NCBI GenBank assembly: GCA_017744915.1 | Contig: JAGIAH010000005.1 | Coordinates: forward strand, 186,001-250,000 | DNA length: 64,000 nucleotides | Reading direction: 5' to 3' | Origin: Agrobacterium tumefaciens | GTDB taxonomy: Bacteria > Pseudomonadota > Alphaproteobacteria > Rhizobiales > Rhizobiaceae | Part shown: positions 37,162 through 46,368 of the stretch, in pieces | How positions within the stretch are numbered: position 1 is the stretch's first letter | Layout of the letters: each line of letters opens with the position of its first letter | Made by a program: the position numbers and the translations under genes | Notes under the pieces: generated by a model | Database searches by the model: none | Told to the model about the DNA's origin: nothing | What the model saw: only the letters and a program-made list of their open reading frames with translations

Positions 37162-38127
37162 TCAGGCAGCCGCCAGCGTCAGTTCCTTGCGAACCATCTC
37201 GCGCAGCGTCACCAGATCCTTGGCGAAGAGACGGATGCCTTCCGAGAGCTTTTCGGTGGCCATCGCATCTTCGTTCATCGCCCAGCGGAAAGCCTTTTCG
37301 TCAAGCGACTGCAGCGGCTCGGCCTTGACGTTGTCAGGCGAAAGCTTGCGCTCCAGCTTGCCGGTGTCCTTGTCCAGCTCTTCCAGCAGCGCCGGGCTGA
37401 TCGTCAGGCGGTCGCAACCGGCCAAAGCTTCGATTTCGCCGACATTGCGGAAGGAGGCGCCCATGACGACGGTGCTGATGCCATTGGCCTTGTAATAATT
37501 GTAGATGCTGCGCACGGAAACGACGCCCGGATCGGTCTCGGCGGTGTAGTTCTCGCCGGTAGACTTCTTGTACCAGTCGAGGATACGGCCGACGAAGGGC
37601 GAGATGAGGAAGACCTTGGCTTCGGCGCAGGCAATCGCCTGGGCCTGGGAGAAGAGCAGCGTCAGGTTGCAGTCAATGCCTTCGGACTGGAGCACTTCGG
37701 CGGCCTTGATGCCTTCCCAGGTGGAAGCAAGCTTGATGAGGATGCGCTCACGCTCGATGCCACGCTCCTTGTAGGAGGCAATGATGTGGCGGGCCTTGGC
37801 GATGGAGGCTTGCGTATCGAAGGAAAGGTCGGCATCGACTTCGGTCGAGACACGGCCGGGAACGAGGCCGGCAAGAGCCGCACCCACGGAAATGGCGAGA
37901 CGATCGGCAACGGCGGCAACCACGGCGTCGGACTGGCCGCCCTGCTTCTTGCCCCATGCGACGGCTTCTTTCACCGCATCGGCAAAGGCCGGCGTGCCGA
38001 GCGCTTTCAGAACGATGGTCGGGTTGGTGGTGCAATCCACCGGCTTCAGGCGCGCAACCGCCTCGATATCGCCGGTATCGGCAACGACCGTAGTGATGGC
38101 GCGAAGTTGTTCGAGTTTGGACGTCAT
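37162..38127 (-). CDS. tal: Transaldolase
   Basis: The 321-residue enzyme moves a dihydroxyacetone unit between sugar phosphates in the non-oxidative pentose-phosphate pathway. It is of the TalB type: DCTTNPTI near residue 31, DADLSFD, and the Schiff-base lysine Lys132 in [12 protein letters not shown]. The ATG at 38127 has GAAGGATC upstream; the open frame to 38199 is not family-like. It is divergent from a SorC regulator. It would process pentose phosphates made by the xyl and polyol genes of this window. Confidence 0.95.
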   Translation of the reverse strand: MTSKLEQLRAITTVVADTGDIEAVARLKPVDCTTNPTIVLKALGTPAFADAVKEAVAWGKKQGGQSDAVVAAVADRLAISVGAALAGLVPGRVSTEVDADLSFDTQASIAKARHIIASYKERGIERERILIKLASTWEGIKAAEVLQSEGIDCNLTLLFSQAQAIACAEAKVFLISPFVGRILDWYKKSTGENYTAETDPGVVSVRSIYNYYKANGISTVVMGASFRNVGEIEALAGCDRLTISPALLEELDKDTGKLERKLSPDNVKAEPLQSLDEKAFRWAMNEDAMATEKLSEGIRLFAKDLVTLREMVRKELTLAAA

Positions 38128-38275
38128 ATCGAATGATCCTTCATGATCTCTTGAAAACTTGCTCAGCCGTCTTTTCGTTCCCGCACATGGTGCGCCCAAG
38201 GCCGAAATCGCGGTTTGTCCGGCTCAGACTATCGCAAGCGCTACGGCAGAAAGTCAAGACATTTGCGCATCGCAA

Positions 38276-38303
38276 TTGACATAAGTTTCACGCCTGCGAT
38301 ACT
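38276..38303 (+). promoter_or_regulatory. Sigma-70-like promoter of the SorC gene
   Basis: TTGACA (38276-38281) and GATACT (38298-38303) are separated by 16 bases. The -10 lies only 16 bases before the ATG at 38320, so the leader would be very short or translation may start later. Confidence 0.55.
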
Positions 38304-38319
38304 CGGCTGCACATAAGGA

Positions 38320-39330
38320 ATGGCAAGAACCGTGGCGAAACTGAGAAGAGAGACCCATACGACCTATTCGGAAGCAGCTTCGCTGAGGCTGCGCGCGGCA
38401 TGGCTTTATTATAACCAGGGCATGACGCAGAAAGATGTCGCCGAAAAACTGGGGATCAGCCGCTCCACCGTCATCCGCCTGCTCGACGAGGCGATGAAAC
38501 GCTCCGAAGTGCAGATCTGGATCAACGAGGGCATCGAGGATTTCGTTTCCCTGGCTGGCGAACTGGAGGCGGCCTACGGGCTGGACGAGGCCGTCATCAT
38601 CCCCTCACCCGGCCCATCGACCGGCTCATCCACGGGCAAGATGGGTGCAGAAGGCACCGCCAAGGCCGTCGGCCTCGCGCTTGGGCAATTCCTCTCCGAA
38701 GTGGTGCCGAACGGCGCCACCATCGGCGTCGGCTGGGGCCGCACCATGACCGCCTCGCTTTCCAGCTTCCGACCGCCGCGCCGGGAAAACTGCAAGGTCG
38801 TCTCGCTGCTTGGCGGTATCGTCGCCGTGCACCAGACCAATCCGCTCGATTATACCTGGCGGCTGGCAAGCGCGCTCGGGGCGGAATGTTACATGTTCCT
38901 CGCGCCGCTTTTGGTGGATTCCGTCGAGACCAAACGGGCACTGATCGAAAAATGCGGGCTGGCGACGCTTTACGATCTCGCCGAGACGCTCGATCTCGCC
39001 ATCGTCTCCTGCGGCGATATCGGCCCGCACTCCACCTCGCTGTCGGAAGGTTTCATCTCCAAGGAGACCCTGCGCGAACTCGTCGATGCCGGCTGCGTCT
39101 GCGACACCATGTTCAACTTCATCGATGCCGAAGGCCGCTCCGTCGAACACCCGATCAACCAGCGCGCCATGGCGATCGATCTCGACACACTGCGCAAGGC
39201 CAAACACATCGTGCTGGCCTCCGGCGGCGCCCACCGCGCCATCGCCATCCGCGCCACGATCAAACGCATCGGCTGTAATACGCTGATTACCGACGAGGCG
39301 GCAGCGCGGGCGTTGATGGAGCTGGTTTAG
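38320..39330 (+). CDS. SorC-family sugar-binding transcriptional regulator
   Basis: The 336-residue protein has an N-terminal helix-turn-helix (MTQKDVAEKLGISRSTVIRLLDEA, about residues 35-58) and a SorC/DeoR-type sugar-phosphate binding domain (VGWGRTMTAS, SLLGGIVAVHQ, LVDSVETKRAL). Such regulators respond to phosphorylated sugars or polyols. It is divergent from tal, so control of tal is possible. AAGGA directly abuts the ATG, and a GTG at 38332 is an alternative start. Confidence 0.87.
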   Translation: MARTVAKLRRETHTTYSEAASLRLRAAWLYYNQGMTQKDVAEKLGISRSTVIRLLDEAMKRSEVQIWINEGIEDFVSLAGELEAAYGLDEAVIIPSPGPSTGSSTGKMGAEGTAKAVGLALGQFLSEVVPNGATIGVGWGRTMTASLSSFRPPRRENCKVVSLLGGIVAVHQTNPLDYTWRLASALGAECYMFLAPLLVDSVETKRALIEKCGLATLYDLAETLDLAIVSCGDIGPHSTSLSEGFISKETLRELVDAGCVCDTMFNFIDAEGRSVEHPINQRAMAIDLDTLRKAKHIVLASGGAHRAIAIRATIKRIGCNTLITDEAAARALMELV

Positions 39331-39373
39331 GCGTCGTCAGGCCATTCGCGGGGTGGCCCTCACAAACACCACC

Positions 39374-39459
39374 GTTATCCTCGAGCTTGTCCCGAGGATC
39401 TGCAACCGATTGATTTTATTCGACGTGATTAAATCCTCGGCACAGGGCCGAGAATGACG
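39374..39459. repeat. Intergenic palindromic element, family B copy 3 (inverted)
   Basis: Read on the minus strand it repeats the layout of copies 1 and 2, including CGTCGAATAAAATCAATCGG and the CCTCGGGACAAGC hairpin. It lies downstream of the SorC gene. Confidence 0.88.
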
Positions 39460-39642
39460 CCGAGGGGATGGTTACCCTTCCCGACCGGCTTCTGGCCTCG
39501 GAGACGAACTCTTCGGCTTCTGCCTCAGCCAGCCCTGCCCTGATACCGCTTGTCCATTTCTCCTGCCATGACAGAGAACGTCTATGTGACAACGCATCGT
39601 CTACAATGCTATTTGGTGCGAGGCTCGAACGATCGACCAAAC
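39460..39642 (-). pseudogene. Possible antitoxin-like remnant
   Basis: A minus-strand frame reads WQEKWTSGIRAGLAEAEAEE then FVSE, resembling the end of small RHH or PHD-type antitoxins (pattern of LEAG...F.SEEEV). It then runs into repeat B copy 3 and loses similarity. No start with a ribosome site and no toxin partner is visible. This is a weak guess from pattern memory; otherwise the segment is plain non-coding DNA. Confidence 0.2.
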
Positions 39643-40515
39643 TCACACCTTCCCCGTTTCCCATCCCAGCATCGCCCGCTTGCGGGTGAGGCCCCAGTGG
39701 TAACCCGTCAGCGCCCCGCTTTTACCGACCGCGCGATGGCAGGGGACGACGAAGGAGACCGGGTTTGCCCCGACCGCGGCACCCACGGCACGGGAGGCGC
39801 TGGGCTGGCCGATATCGCAGGCGATGTGCGAATAGGTGACGGCGCGGCCCATCGGGATTTTCAGGAGGCTTTCCCAGACCCGCACCTGAAAATCCGTGCC
39901 GAGCAGCACGACGCGCAGCGGCCTGTCCGCCGACCACAGCGACGGTTCGAATACGCGCGCCGCATAGGGCGCGGTCGCTTCGCGATCCTCGACATAATCC
40001 GCGTTCGGCCAGCGCCCGGTCATATCCTCGAAACAGGCCCGTTCTTCGCCCGGATCGGCAAAGGCGCAGCCGGCAAGACCACGATCCGTTACCATGACGA
40101 GGGCAAGACCAAAGGGTGAGGCGTGGAAACCGTAACGGATCGTCAGCCCGCCACCCCTCGCCTTCCATTCGCCGGGCGACATGGCTTCATGGGTGACGAA
40201 CAGATCATGCAGGCGTCCGGGCCCCGACATGCCGACCTCGATCGAGGTTTCCAGCAGCGGCAAGTCCTCCTCGCGCAGCAGCCGCTTGGCGTGGTCGAGC
40301 GTCACGGCCTGCAAAAATGCCTTGGGTGAAAGACCGGCCCAGCGGGTGAAGGTTTTCTGCAATTGCGTCGGCGACTGGCCGAGCCTTGCGGCAATGGCTT
40401 CCAGCGAAGGCTGCTCGCGATAATCCAGCGTCAACAGCTCGATGACCCCGCGCACCGTGTCGTAGTCCGATCCGATGGGGGTGATGTCTTCGTTCAACGT
40501 AATATTGGCGTTCAT
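39643..40515 (-). CDS. Ada-like AraC/O6-methylguanine-DNA methyltransferase
   Basis: The 290-residue protein has an AraC-type DNA-binding domain (SLEAIAARLGQSPTQLQKTFTRWAG, residues about 37-61) joined to a methyltransferase domain with the alkyl-acceptor PCHR (Cys259) and the GTDFQVRVWESLLKIPMG segment. It repairs O6-alkylguanine suicidally. The N-terminal zinc-cysteine domain that makes E. coli Ada a methylphosphotriester sensor is missing, so its own induction switch is unclear. TAGGAG lies nine bases before the ATG. Confidence 0.92.
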   Translation of the reverse strand: MNANITLNEDITPIGSDYDTVRGVIELLTLDYREQPSLEAIAARLGQSPTQLQKTFTRWAGLSPKAFLQAVTLDHAKRLLREEDLPLLETSIEVGMSGPGRLHDLFVTHEAMSPGEWKARGGGLTIRYGFHASPFGLALVMVTDRGLAGCAFADPGEERACFEDMTGRWPNADYVEDREATAPYAARVFEPSLWSADRPLRVVLLGTDFQVRVWESLLKIPMGRAVTYSHIACDIGQPSASRAVGAAVGANPVSFVVPCHRAVGKSGALTGYHWGLTRKRAMLGWETGKV

Positions 40516-40595
40516 CGCAGGTCTCCTAACGCTTCACAGAAAACCACTAAAGCGCCGTCGTCTCCACCCGTTTCTTGCCTCATGGTCCGTTTCTA

Positions 40596-40626
40596 CCGTC
40601 ATACCGGCCTCGCGCCAGTATGACGG
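40596..40626. repeat. Short palindrome between DUF2244 and ada-like genes
   Basis: CCGTCATAC and GTATGACGG arms with GGC/GCC pairs inside, similar to the end hairpins of family A. It follows the DUF2244 stop codon and could act as its transcript end. Confidence 0.65.
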
Positions 40627-40648
40627 AGGGATAGAATATACCGCGCCC

Positions 40649-41131
40649 TCACATCCGCCGTCGCACGGTCGCCAGCGCGCCGCCGAAAGCCTTGGCGAAA
40701 CTTTCCCTGTCATCCGGGTTGAGAAACGAGCCGATATCGGTTACCCGGCCTTCGCCCGTCACATGCATGGAAACGATGCCGATCTCCTCATGCCGTCTCA
40801 CCCGGAAGCGCGCCCAAAAGGGATTGAAACGGTGTTCCACCATGCGCCCGGTGGGAGAAAATTTGCGGATCGACAGGTTCGTGCGCGAAACGCTGACCTC
40901 TTCGCGCGCCTTCGCGGCGCGGTAATTGGCGCGGAAGGCGATATAAAGCAGCAGGAAATCCAGCCCGAAAAACAGGCCGACCGGCCAGGCGCCGGTGGCG
41001 AGGAAAAAGCCGCCATAAACAAGGCAGGCAAAGCCCGAAAAAAGCAGGAGCAGCCGGAAACCCCTTCTGCCAAGCGAACGGTGCGGAACGAGTTCCGCCG
41101 CGAAAATCGGCTGGTCGTTGAGCGTATCCAC
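40649..41131 (-). CDS. DUF2244 membrane protein
   Basis: The 160-residue protein has two N-terminal membrane helices (FRLLLLFSGFACLVYGGFFLA and VGLFFGLDFLLLYIAF) followed by a soluble domain, matching DUF2244 proteins of unknown function. It begins with GTG at 41131, supported by GAGGAAAG upstream. It is divergent from nth with only 37 bases between, an arrangement I recall from other Rhizobiales. Confidence 0.86.
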   Translation of the reverse strand: MDTLNDQPIFAAELVPHRSLGRRGFRLLLLFSGFACLVYGGFFLATGAWPVGLFFGLDFLLLYIAFRANYRAAKAREEVSVSRTNLSIRKFSPTGRMVEHRFNPFWARFRVRRHEEIGIVSMHVTGEGRVTDIGSFLNPDDRESFAKAFGGALATVRRRM

Positions 41132-41168
41132 GTTGCTTTCCTCAAGGCGGGCTGGCTATAGATAGTCC

Positions 41169-41951
41169 ATGACAGTCGCCAAGAAACGATCCAGCACCCA
41201 AACATTGAAAAAGTCAAATCCGGCATCCACGCGGAAGGCGGCGCGGGTGAAAACGGCTTATTCGAAGGACGAGCTCACCGAAATCTTCCGCCGTTTTTCC
41301 ATTCAGCGGCCGGAACCGAAAGGCGAACTGGAACACACCAATCCCTTCACCCTGCTGGTGGCCGTGGCGCTTTCCGCGCAGGCGACCGATGTTGGCGTGA
41401 ACCGGGCGACAAGGGCACTGTTCAAGGTGGCCGATACGCCGGAAAAAATGCTGGCGCTCGGCGAGGAGCAGCTGATCGGCCACATCAAGACCATCGGCCT
41501 TTATCGCAACAAGGCGAAAAACGTCATCGCGCTATCGCAGATGCTGATCGACAATTTCGGCGGCGAGGTGCCGAAGACGCGCGAGGAACTGGTGACCCTG
41601 CCCGGCGTCGGCCGCAAGACGGCCAATGTGGTGATGTCGATGGCCTTCGGCGTGCCCACGCTCGCAGTGGATACACATGTGTTCCGCATTGCCAACCGGC
41701 TCTGTCTTGCACCGGGGAAAACCCCGGACGAGGTGGAAGACCGGCTGGTCCGCATCATTCCCGAGCAATATCTCTTCCACGCCCATCACTGGCTGATCCT
41801 GCACGGGCGTTATTGCTGCAAGGCGCGCAAGCCGGAATGCGAACGCTGCGTGATCGCCGATATCTGCAAATCGCCGGAAAAGACCTTCGATATTCCGGCC
41901 CCGCTGATGGAATTACCCGCGCAACTGTTCGGTGCGGCCGGCGGCGAATGA
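41169..41951 (+). CDS. nth: Endonuclease III
   Basis: The 260-residue DNA glycosylase/AP lyase removes oxidised pyrimidines. The helix-hairpin-helix LPGVGRKTANVV carries catalytic Lys150, the catalytic aspartate is Asp168 in AVDTHVFR, and a 4Fe-4S cluster is bound by Cys217, Cys224, Cys227 and Cys233 (C-X6-C-X2-C-X5-C). A basic N-terminal extension of about 28 residues precedes the core. Its last 39 bases overlap the end of the convergent EI24-like gene. Confidence 0.95.
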   Translation: MTVAKKRSSTQTLKKSNPASTRKAARVKTAYSKDELTEIFRRFSIQRPEPKGELEHTNPFTLLVAVALSAQATDVGVNRATRALFKVADTPEKMLALGEEQLIGHIKTIGLYRNKAKNVIALSQMLIDNFGGEVPKTREELVTLPGVGRKTANVVMSMAFGVPTLAVDTHVFRIANRLCLAPGKTPDEVEDRLVRIIPEQYLFHAHHWLILHGRYCCKARKPECERCVIADICKSPEKTFDIPAPLMELPAQLFGAAGGE

Positions 41952-42650
41952 CGGATCGCGCCGGCTGACGGCCTTGTGCAGATGCACCATCATCGAGGCG
42001 GCAAAAAGCGGCGTCAAAAGGTTGAGGAACGGCACCGCCAGGAAGGCCGCGATCACCAGCCCGGCCATGAAGACGGTGGTGCGGTGTTTTGAGCGGAATT
42101 GCCGGGCTTCCACGGGGGAGCGGAAACGCATCGCCGCGAATTCAAAGAATTCCCGGCCGAGCAGATAGCCGTTCACCAGAAAAAACGCGATGAGATTGAT
42201 GCCCGGCACCAGAAGCAGCAACAGCGCGACGAGGTTGCCGGCAATGACGACACCGAAGAACTTGATGGACGACAGAACGGCCTCGCCGACCGGCATCGCC
42301 TTGCCCGGCAGATCGTTCGGATAGGTCTTTTTTTCAACCACTTCCGCGACATCGTCGAGAAACAGGCCCGCAATGACGGCCGTGACCGGCGAAATGAGCA
42401 GCGCCAGCGCCAGGGCAAGCCCGATGCCGGCGAAAATGGCGAAGACGAAGGTCAGCCAGCCGGCCCAGTCTGGCACGCCGGGGATCAGCGTATCCACCCA
42501 TGGCAGGGCGAAATAGATGAAGATGGAGCGGATGGCGAACCACAGCGCCGCCAGCACGAGAAGCGTGAGCCCAAGAACCTTCCAGAACACCGAGCGGGTC
42601 TCGGCGGCAAAGAGATTGTGGAATGCAAGCCGCGCCGCATCAAATATCAT
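41913..42650 (-). CDS. EI24/CysZ-like membrane protein
   Basis: The 245-residue protein has several long hydrophobic helices and blocks typical of the EI24/CysZ family (FLDDVAEVVEKKTYPN, LLLVPGINLIAFFLVNGYLLGREFFE). E. coli CysZ is a sulfate permease; many relatives are uncharacterised, and no cysteine-synthesis genes are adjacent here. GAGGAG precedes the ATG. Its C-terminus is encoded antisense to the end of nth. Confidence 0.87.
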   Translation of the reverse strand: MIFDAARLAFHNLFAAETRSVFWKVLGLTLLVLAALWFAIRSIFIYFALPWVDTLIPGVPDWAGWLTFVFAIFAGIGLALALALLISPVTAVIAGLFLDDVAEVVEKKTYPNDLPGKAMPVGEAVLSSIKFFGVVIAGNLVALLLLLVPGINLIAFFLVNGYLLGREFFEFAAMRFRSPVEARQFRSKHRTTVFMAGLVIAAFLAVPFLNLLTPLFAASMMVHLHKAVSRRDPSFAAGRTEQLRG

Positions 42651-42950
42651 TCGGAACTCCTCGACGCCTCTCGCGTTGAAACAACCTTACACGGCGAGAG
42701 ATAGGCGCTGCCCACCCACTCTGCAAGACAGGTGGAAAACGCCGAATTCCCGGATTTAAACCGCAGATGGAATTTCTCTTGAATAAAAGGTATCTCTAAA
42801 ATATAATAATCCACCTATAAGAATTCGCATTCCGGTCCGGTGGAGGACAAGGCCGGAAAAGCTTTCCCCCACCGTCAAATTGCGGTTCGCACGCTCGTCT
42901 GCGCGCGCGCATGCATCATCGTTCAATAAAGATAAAAGAATGAGGCGTTG
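42651..42950. other. Intergenic region between EI24-like and RpiR genes
   Basis: About 300 bases with divergent promoters. The stretch around AAAATATAATAATCC is unusually A/T rich and may contain the RpiR promoter. No repeat or RNA gene is recognised. Confidence 0.45.
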
Positions 42951-43781
42951 GTGGAAAAGCTGCTGTTGAACCTTACGCGCGCCATGAAGGCGGGAACACC
43001 TTCCGAGCGCAAGATCGCTAAATATCTGATCGAGCATCTGGACGAATTGCCGTTCGAGACGGCGCAGACGCTGGCTGTGAAGCTCAGCCTCAGCCCGATG
43101 ACGGTCGGCCGCTTCCTGCGGTCGCTGGGATACCGGCAATTCAGCGATATCCGCGCCGATCTGCGCCATGCGGAAGAGGCGGCCGGCGTAGAACGCCCCG
43201 TAATGGCCGAGGGCGGCGAGCGCCATTCCAACCCGTTTTCGCAGCTCCTGTCGCAGCAAATTCAGGCGATCCAGACCGCTTTCGACATGACCAACCAGCC
43301 GATCTGGCGCCTTGCGATGAACGAGATCTCCACGGCGGGCGATGTTTTTCTGGCGACCTCTCCGGAGGGCCTCGATGCCGCGCGGCATTTTTACGGACGG
43401 CTTCTGGAATGCCGAAGCCACATTCACGACCTTGGCAGCGACAGTGCCGCCCATGTCGCCCTGTGGGATTCCGATCCCGCGCGCACCCTGCTCGTCATCA
43501 TGGATTGTGGCGGCAACCTTTCGCCCCTGCAGCGCCTGTTGGCCATGGCCCGCAAGAGCGGTTACAGGACGCTTTTGATCACCACCCGTTTTTATGAATG
43601 GGGACCGGAAAGCGCCGATATCTGTCTTGCCATGCCGCAGGCCCAGAATGGCGGCCAGAGCCTGCTGCAACTCGTCTCGCTTCTGGAATTCACCCTGTGC
43701 GCCCTCAGCGCCGGTGCCGATGACAGCAGCAAGGCCAGGGCAAAAACCGTTGCCGCCCTGAAGCGCTCACTGCGCACCTGA
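42951..43781 (+). CDS. MurR/RpiR-family transcriptional regulator
   Basis: The 276-residue protein has an N-terminal RpiR helix-turn-helix (SERKIAKYLIEHLDELPFET, then KLSLSPMTVGRFLRSLGYRQF) and a SIS sugar-phosphate domain (FLATSPEGLDAARHFYGRLL, LLVIMDCGGNLSPL). GTG 42951 is preferred because GAGG lies five bases upstream; a TTG one codon earlier is possible. It is convergent with the polyol kinase gene and may sense a phosphorylated product of that operon. Confidence 0.86.
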   Translation: MEKLLLNLTRAMKAGTPSERKIAKYLIEHLDELPFETAQTLAVKLSLSPMTVGRFLRSLGYRQFSDIRADLRHAEEAAGVERPVMAEGGERHSNPFSQLLSQQIQAIQTAFDMTNQPIWRLAMNEISTAGDVFLATSPEGLDAARHFYGRLLECRSHIHDLGSDSAAHVALWDSDPARTLLVIMDCGGNLSPLQRLLAMARKSGYRTLLITTRFYEWGPESADICLAMPQAQNGGQSLLQLVSLLEFTLCALSAGADDSSKARAKTVAALKRSLRT

Positions 43782-43830
43782 CGGGCAACGCTCAAAGGAG
43801 GGCAGGACACGGATAGGACGACATCAGCCT

Positions 43831-43955
43831 GTTTCTTCTCTCCGCCGGGGAGAAGGTCGCGGCAGCGAGATGAAGGGCAAGGATAACAATAAAAGGAAAG
43901 CCAGCCCCCTCATCCGGCCCCTCGGGCCACCTTCTCCCCGGCGGGGAGAAGAAAC
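43831..43955. repeat. Intergenic palindromic element, family D copy 2
   Basis: Outer stems TTTCTTCTC...GAGAAGAAA with CTCCCCGGCGGGGAG inside and inward-facing CCCCTCATCC/GATGAAGGG ends. It separates the convergent RpiR and kinase genes. Confidence 0.88.
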
Positions 43956-44003
43956 AGGCGGAACCCGTCCGGCATATTTCGGCCTTGCTATCTTCCTTGA
44001 AAG

Positions 44004-45578
44004 TTAAAGGCTTTCCAGTTCCTGGCGATGCCGGTACATGGCGAGAAAACGGCGGTAGTCCCGCTCATAACGGGCTCTAAGCGCCGGATTACCGGATATT
44101 TCCGCATTGCCCGGATACATGGCGGCCCCCGCCGCCGCGAGGTTCGCATGCACGCCGCCCGCCGTTGCCGCCGTCATTGCCGTGCCGAGAAGCACGGCGT
44201 CGGCGGTGGCCGGAACCACGATGCGCTTGCCCGTCACGTCGGCGTAAAGTTCCATCAGCAGCGGGTTCTTCACATGCCCGCCGGTGACATGCAGGCTTTC
44301 CACCGCATAACCGAAGCGCTCCATGGCATCGAGCACATGGCGCGCGCCGAGCGCTATCGCCACGGCGGTGCGCCAGTAGAGACGGCAGAGGCTGTCGAAA
44401 GACGTGTCCAACGTCAGGCCGCTGATGACGCCGACCGCGTGCGGATCGGCCAGCGGCGAACGGTTGCCGTGAAAATCCGGCAGCACATGCAGCCGCTCGG
44501 CGAAGGCCTCGCCCTCGAGCGCGCGCAATTCGCTGACCCGGGCAACGATGCGGGCATGCAGCGCCATATCCGGCTCGCCGCCCGCCGCATGCATGCGCAC
44601 GATATGATCGAGCAGCGCGCCGGTGGCCGATTGCCCGCCTTCCACCAGCCAGTGGCCGGGTAGAATGGCCTGCCAATAGGGCCCCCAGAGGCTGTGACCC
44701 GGCATCTGCCGCGGCGACATGGCGACAAGGCAGCTCGATGTGCCGGCGATCAGCGCCACATGCCGGCCGACATCGCCCGACAGGCAGCCGCCCAGCGCCC
44801 CAAGCGCGCCGGCATAGGCATCGATCATGCCCGCCGCCACCTGGCAGCCGGTGTCGAGGCCGAGTTCGGCCGCGGCTTCGGGTGAAAGCGGACCGATGCT
44901 TCCCCCCGGCATCACGGTGGTTTCGGGCAGCCCTGCCCGTTCCTTCAGATCACCAAGGCCGGCCAGTTCCAGATAATCCGCCTGCCAGCCGGGATTTTCC
45001 TGCGCCAGAAAATTCCACTTCGCCGTCTGCGTGCAATTGGAGCGCTGCGCCGAACCGGTCGCCTTCCATGTCAGGAAATCCGCGAGATCGAAGGCGAAGG
45101 ACATGCGCGCCCAGCTTTGAGGCATATGCGCCTTCAGCCACATCAGCTTCGGCATCTGCATTTCCGGCGAAACACTGTCGCCGGCGAAATCGAGAACGCG
45201 GTGGCCGGATGCCGTCAGCCGGTCGGCCTCGTTTATCGCCCGGTGGTCGAGCCAGACGATGGTGTCGAAGCGATCCTGTCCCGTCATGGAGACAGAAACC
45301 GGCTCTCCCTGCGCGTCACGAATGACAAGCGAGCAGGTGGCATCGAAACCGATGGCGGCGATGCTTTGCGGCGGAACGCCGGCATCGGCAAGCGCCGCCT
45401 TCACGGCGATACAGACGGCATTCCATATATCGGTGGAATCATGCTCGGCGTGGTTTTCACGCGGCCGCTGCATGAGGATGGGATGGGTGGAGCGGGCGAG
45501 AAGCCGGCCGGCCGGATCGAAAATCCCGGCCCGCGCACTGGCCGTGCCGACATCGACAGCGACGAGATTTTGACGCAT
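44004..45578 (-). CDS. FGGY-family pentulose kinase of the polyol operon
   Basis: The 524-residue kinase opens with the phosphate loop LVAVDVGTASARAGIF and has GMIDAYAGALGALGG with the catalytic aspartate and HVTGGHVKNPLLMELYADV. It resembles the ribulokinase/YpCarbK-like branch of FGGY kinases rather than XylB. As last gene after smoS, mtlK and a phosphatase gene, it likely phosphorylates D-ribulose or D-xylulose made from arabitol or ribitol. ATG 45578 is preceded in frame by a TTG. Confidence 0.88.
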   Translation of the reverse strand: MRQNLVAVDVGTASARAGIFDPAGRLLARSTHPILMQRPRENHAEHDSTDIWNAVCIAVKAALADAGVPPQSIAAIGFDATCSLVIRDAQGEPVSVSMTGQDRFDTIVWLDHRAINEADRLTASGHRVLDFAGDSVSPEMQMPKLMWLKAHMPQSWARMSFAFDLADFLTWKATGSAQRSNCTQTAKWNFLAQENPGWQADYLELAGLGDLKERAGLPETTVMPGGSIGPLSPEAAAELGLDTGCQVAAGMIDAYAGALGALGGCLSGDVGRHVALIAGTSSCLVAMSPRQMPGHSLWGPYWQAILPGHWLVEGGQSATGALLDHIVRMHAAGGEPDMALHARIVARVSELRALEGEAFAERLHVLPDFHGNRSPLADPHAVGVISGLTLDTSFDSLCRLYWRTAVAIALGARHVLDAMERFGYAVESLHVTGGHVKNPLLMELYADVTGKRIVVPATADAVLLGTAMTAATAGGVHANLAAAGAAMYPGNAEISGNPALRARYERDYRRFLAMYRHRQELESL

Positions 45579-45641
45579 CAAGACTTCAATTCCATCCCTT
45601 GCGCAACGACCCGACGACGACGGCGGCAGGCAAGCTCAAGC

Positions 45642-46361
45642 TCAGCCCGCGTCACGTTGCACTTGGTCGTCAAAACCGCCCTTCCCCACATAATTGCCGA
45701 CAAGTTGGACCAAATCCGGCATCGCGTCAAACACGGCATCAGCCCCGAGCCCGGCGATCTTCTCGCGGAATGCGGGAAAGCGCGCATGCGAACCACCGGT
45801 AAAGGCAAAAACGCCCATGCCGGCCGCCTTTGCGGCGGCAATGCCCGCCGGGCTGTCCTCGATCACGATGCAGTGACGCGGTTCGGCACCCATTTCGCGC
45901 GCCGCATGCAGGAAAAGATCGGGTGCCGGCTTGCCGTTCCTGACCATGGTTGCGCTGAAGACATGCGGCTCGAACCGCTCGATCAGGCCGGTCAGCCCCA
46001 GCGAATATCGGATGCGCTCCGGCTGGCTGGAAGACGCCACGCAGCGCCGGAGAGCCTTCAGCCGGTCCAGCGTTTCGGCAATGCCCTCGATCGGGCGCAG
46101 CTCGGTGCGGAAACGCTCGAACAGCGTCGCGCGCATATGGTCGAGAAAATCGATGTCGGTCTCGACACCGTAATCGTCAAACAGCGTCGCCGTCATGCTG
46201 GCGACGCTGCGGCCGAGAAAGCGCTCATAGGCTTCCTCCTCTCCCATCGTCACGCCGAGATGGGAGAGCATGTCGAGAAGCACCGCGATCGAGACCGGCT
46301 CGCTGTCGACGAGAACGCCGTCGCAATCGAAAATCAGCAATGGTCCCGTCGGGTCTTCCAT
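45642..46361 (-). CDS. HAD-superfamily sugar phosphatase/phosphoglucomutase-like
   Basis: The 239-residue protein has the HAD motifs: DCDGVLVDSE with nucleophile Asp12 and acid Asp14, the SSSQPERI threonine/serine motif region, the lysine in KPAPDLFLHAA and the acidic EDSPAGIAAA. The cap type fits subfamily IA enzymes such as sugar phosphatases and beta-phosphoglucomutase. Inside the polyol operon it may dephosphorylate a sugar alcohol phosphate. ATG 46361 follows the mtlK stop by seven bases; an ATG at 46391 would overlap mtlK. Confidence 0.87.
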   Translation of the reverse strand: MEDPTGPLLIFDCDGVLVDSEPVSIAVLLDMLSHLGVTMGEEEAYERFLGRSVASMTATLFDDYGVETDIDFLDHMRATLFERFRTELRPIEGIAETLDRLKALRRCVASSSQPERIRYSLGLTGLIERFEPHVFSATMVRNGKPAPDLFLHAAREMGAEPRHCIVIEDSPAGIAAAKAAGMGVFAFTGGSHARFPAFREKIAGLGADAVFDAMPDLVQLVGNYVGKGGFDDQVQRDAG

Positions 46362-46368
46362 CTCGTGG

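Noticed and set aside
42756..43670. 304-codon minus-strand frame opposite the RpiR gene
   Set aside because: Shadow of the RpiR coding sequence; the plus-strand product has HTH and SIS domains.
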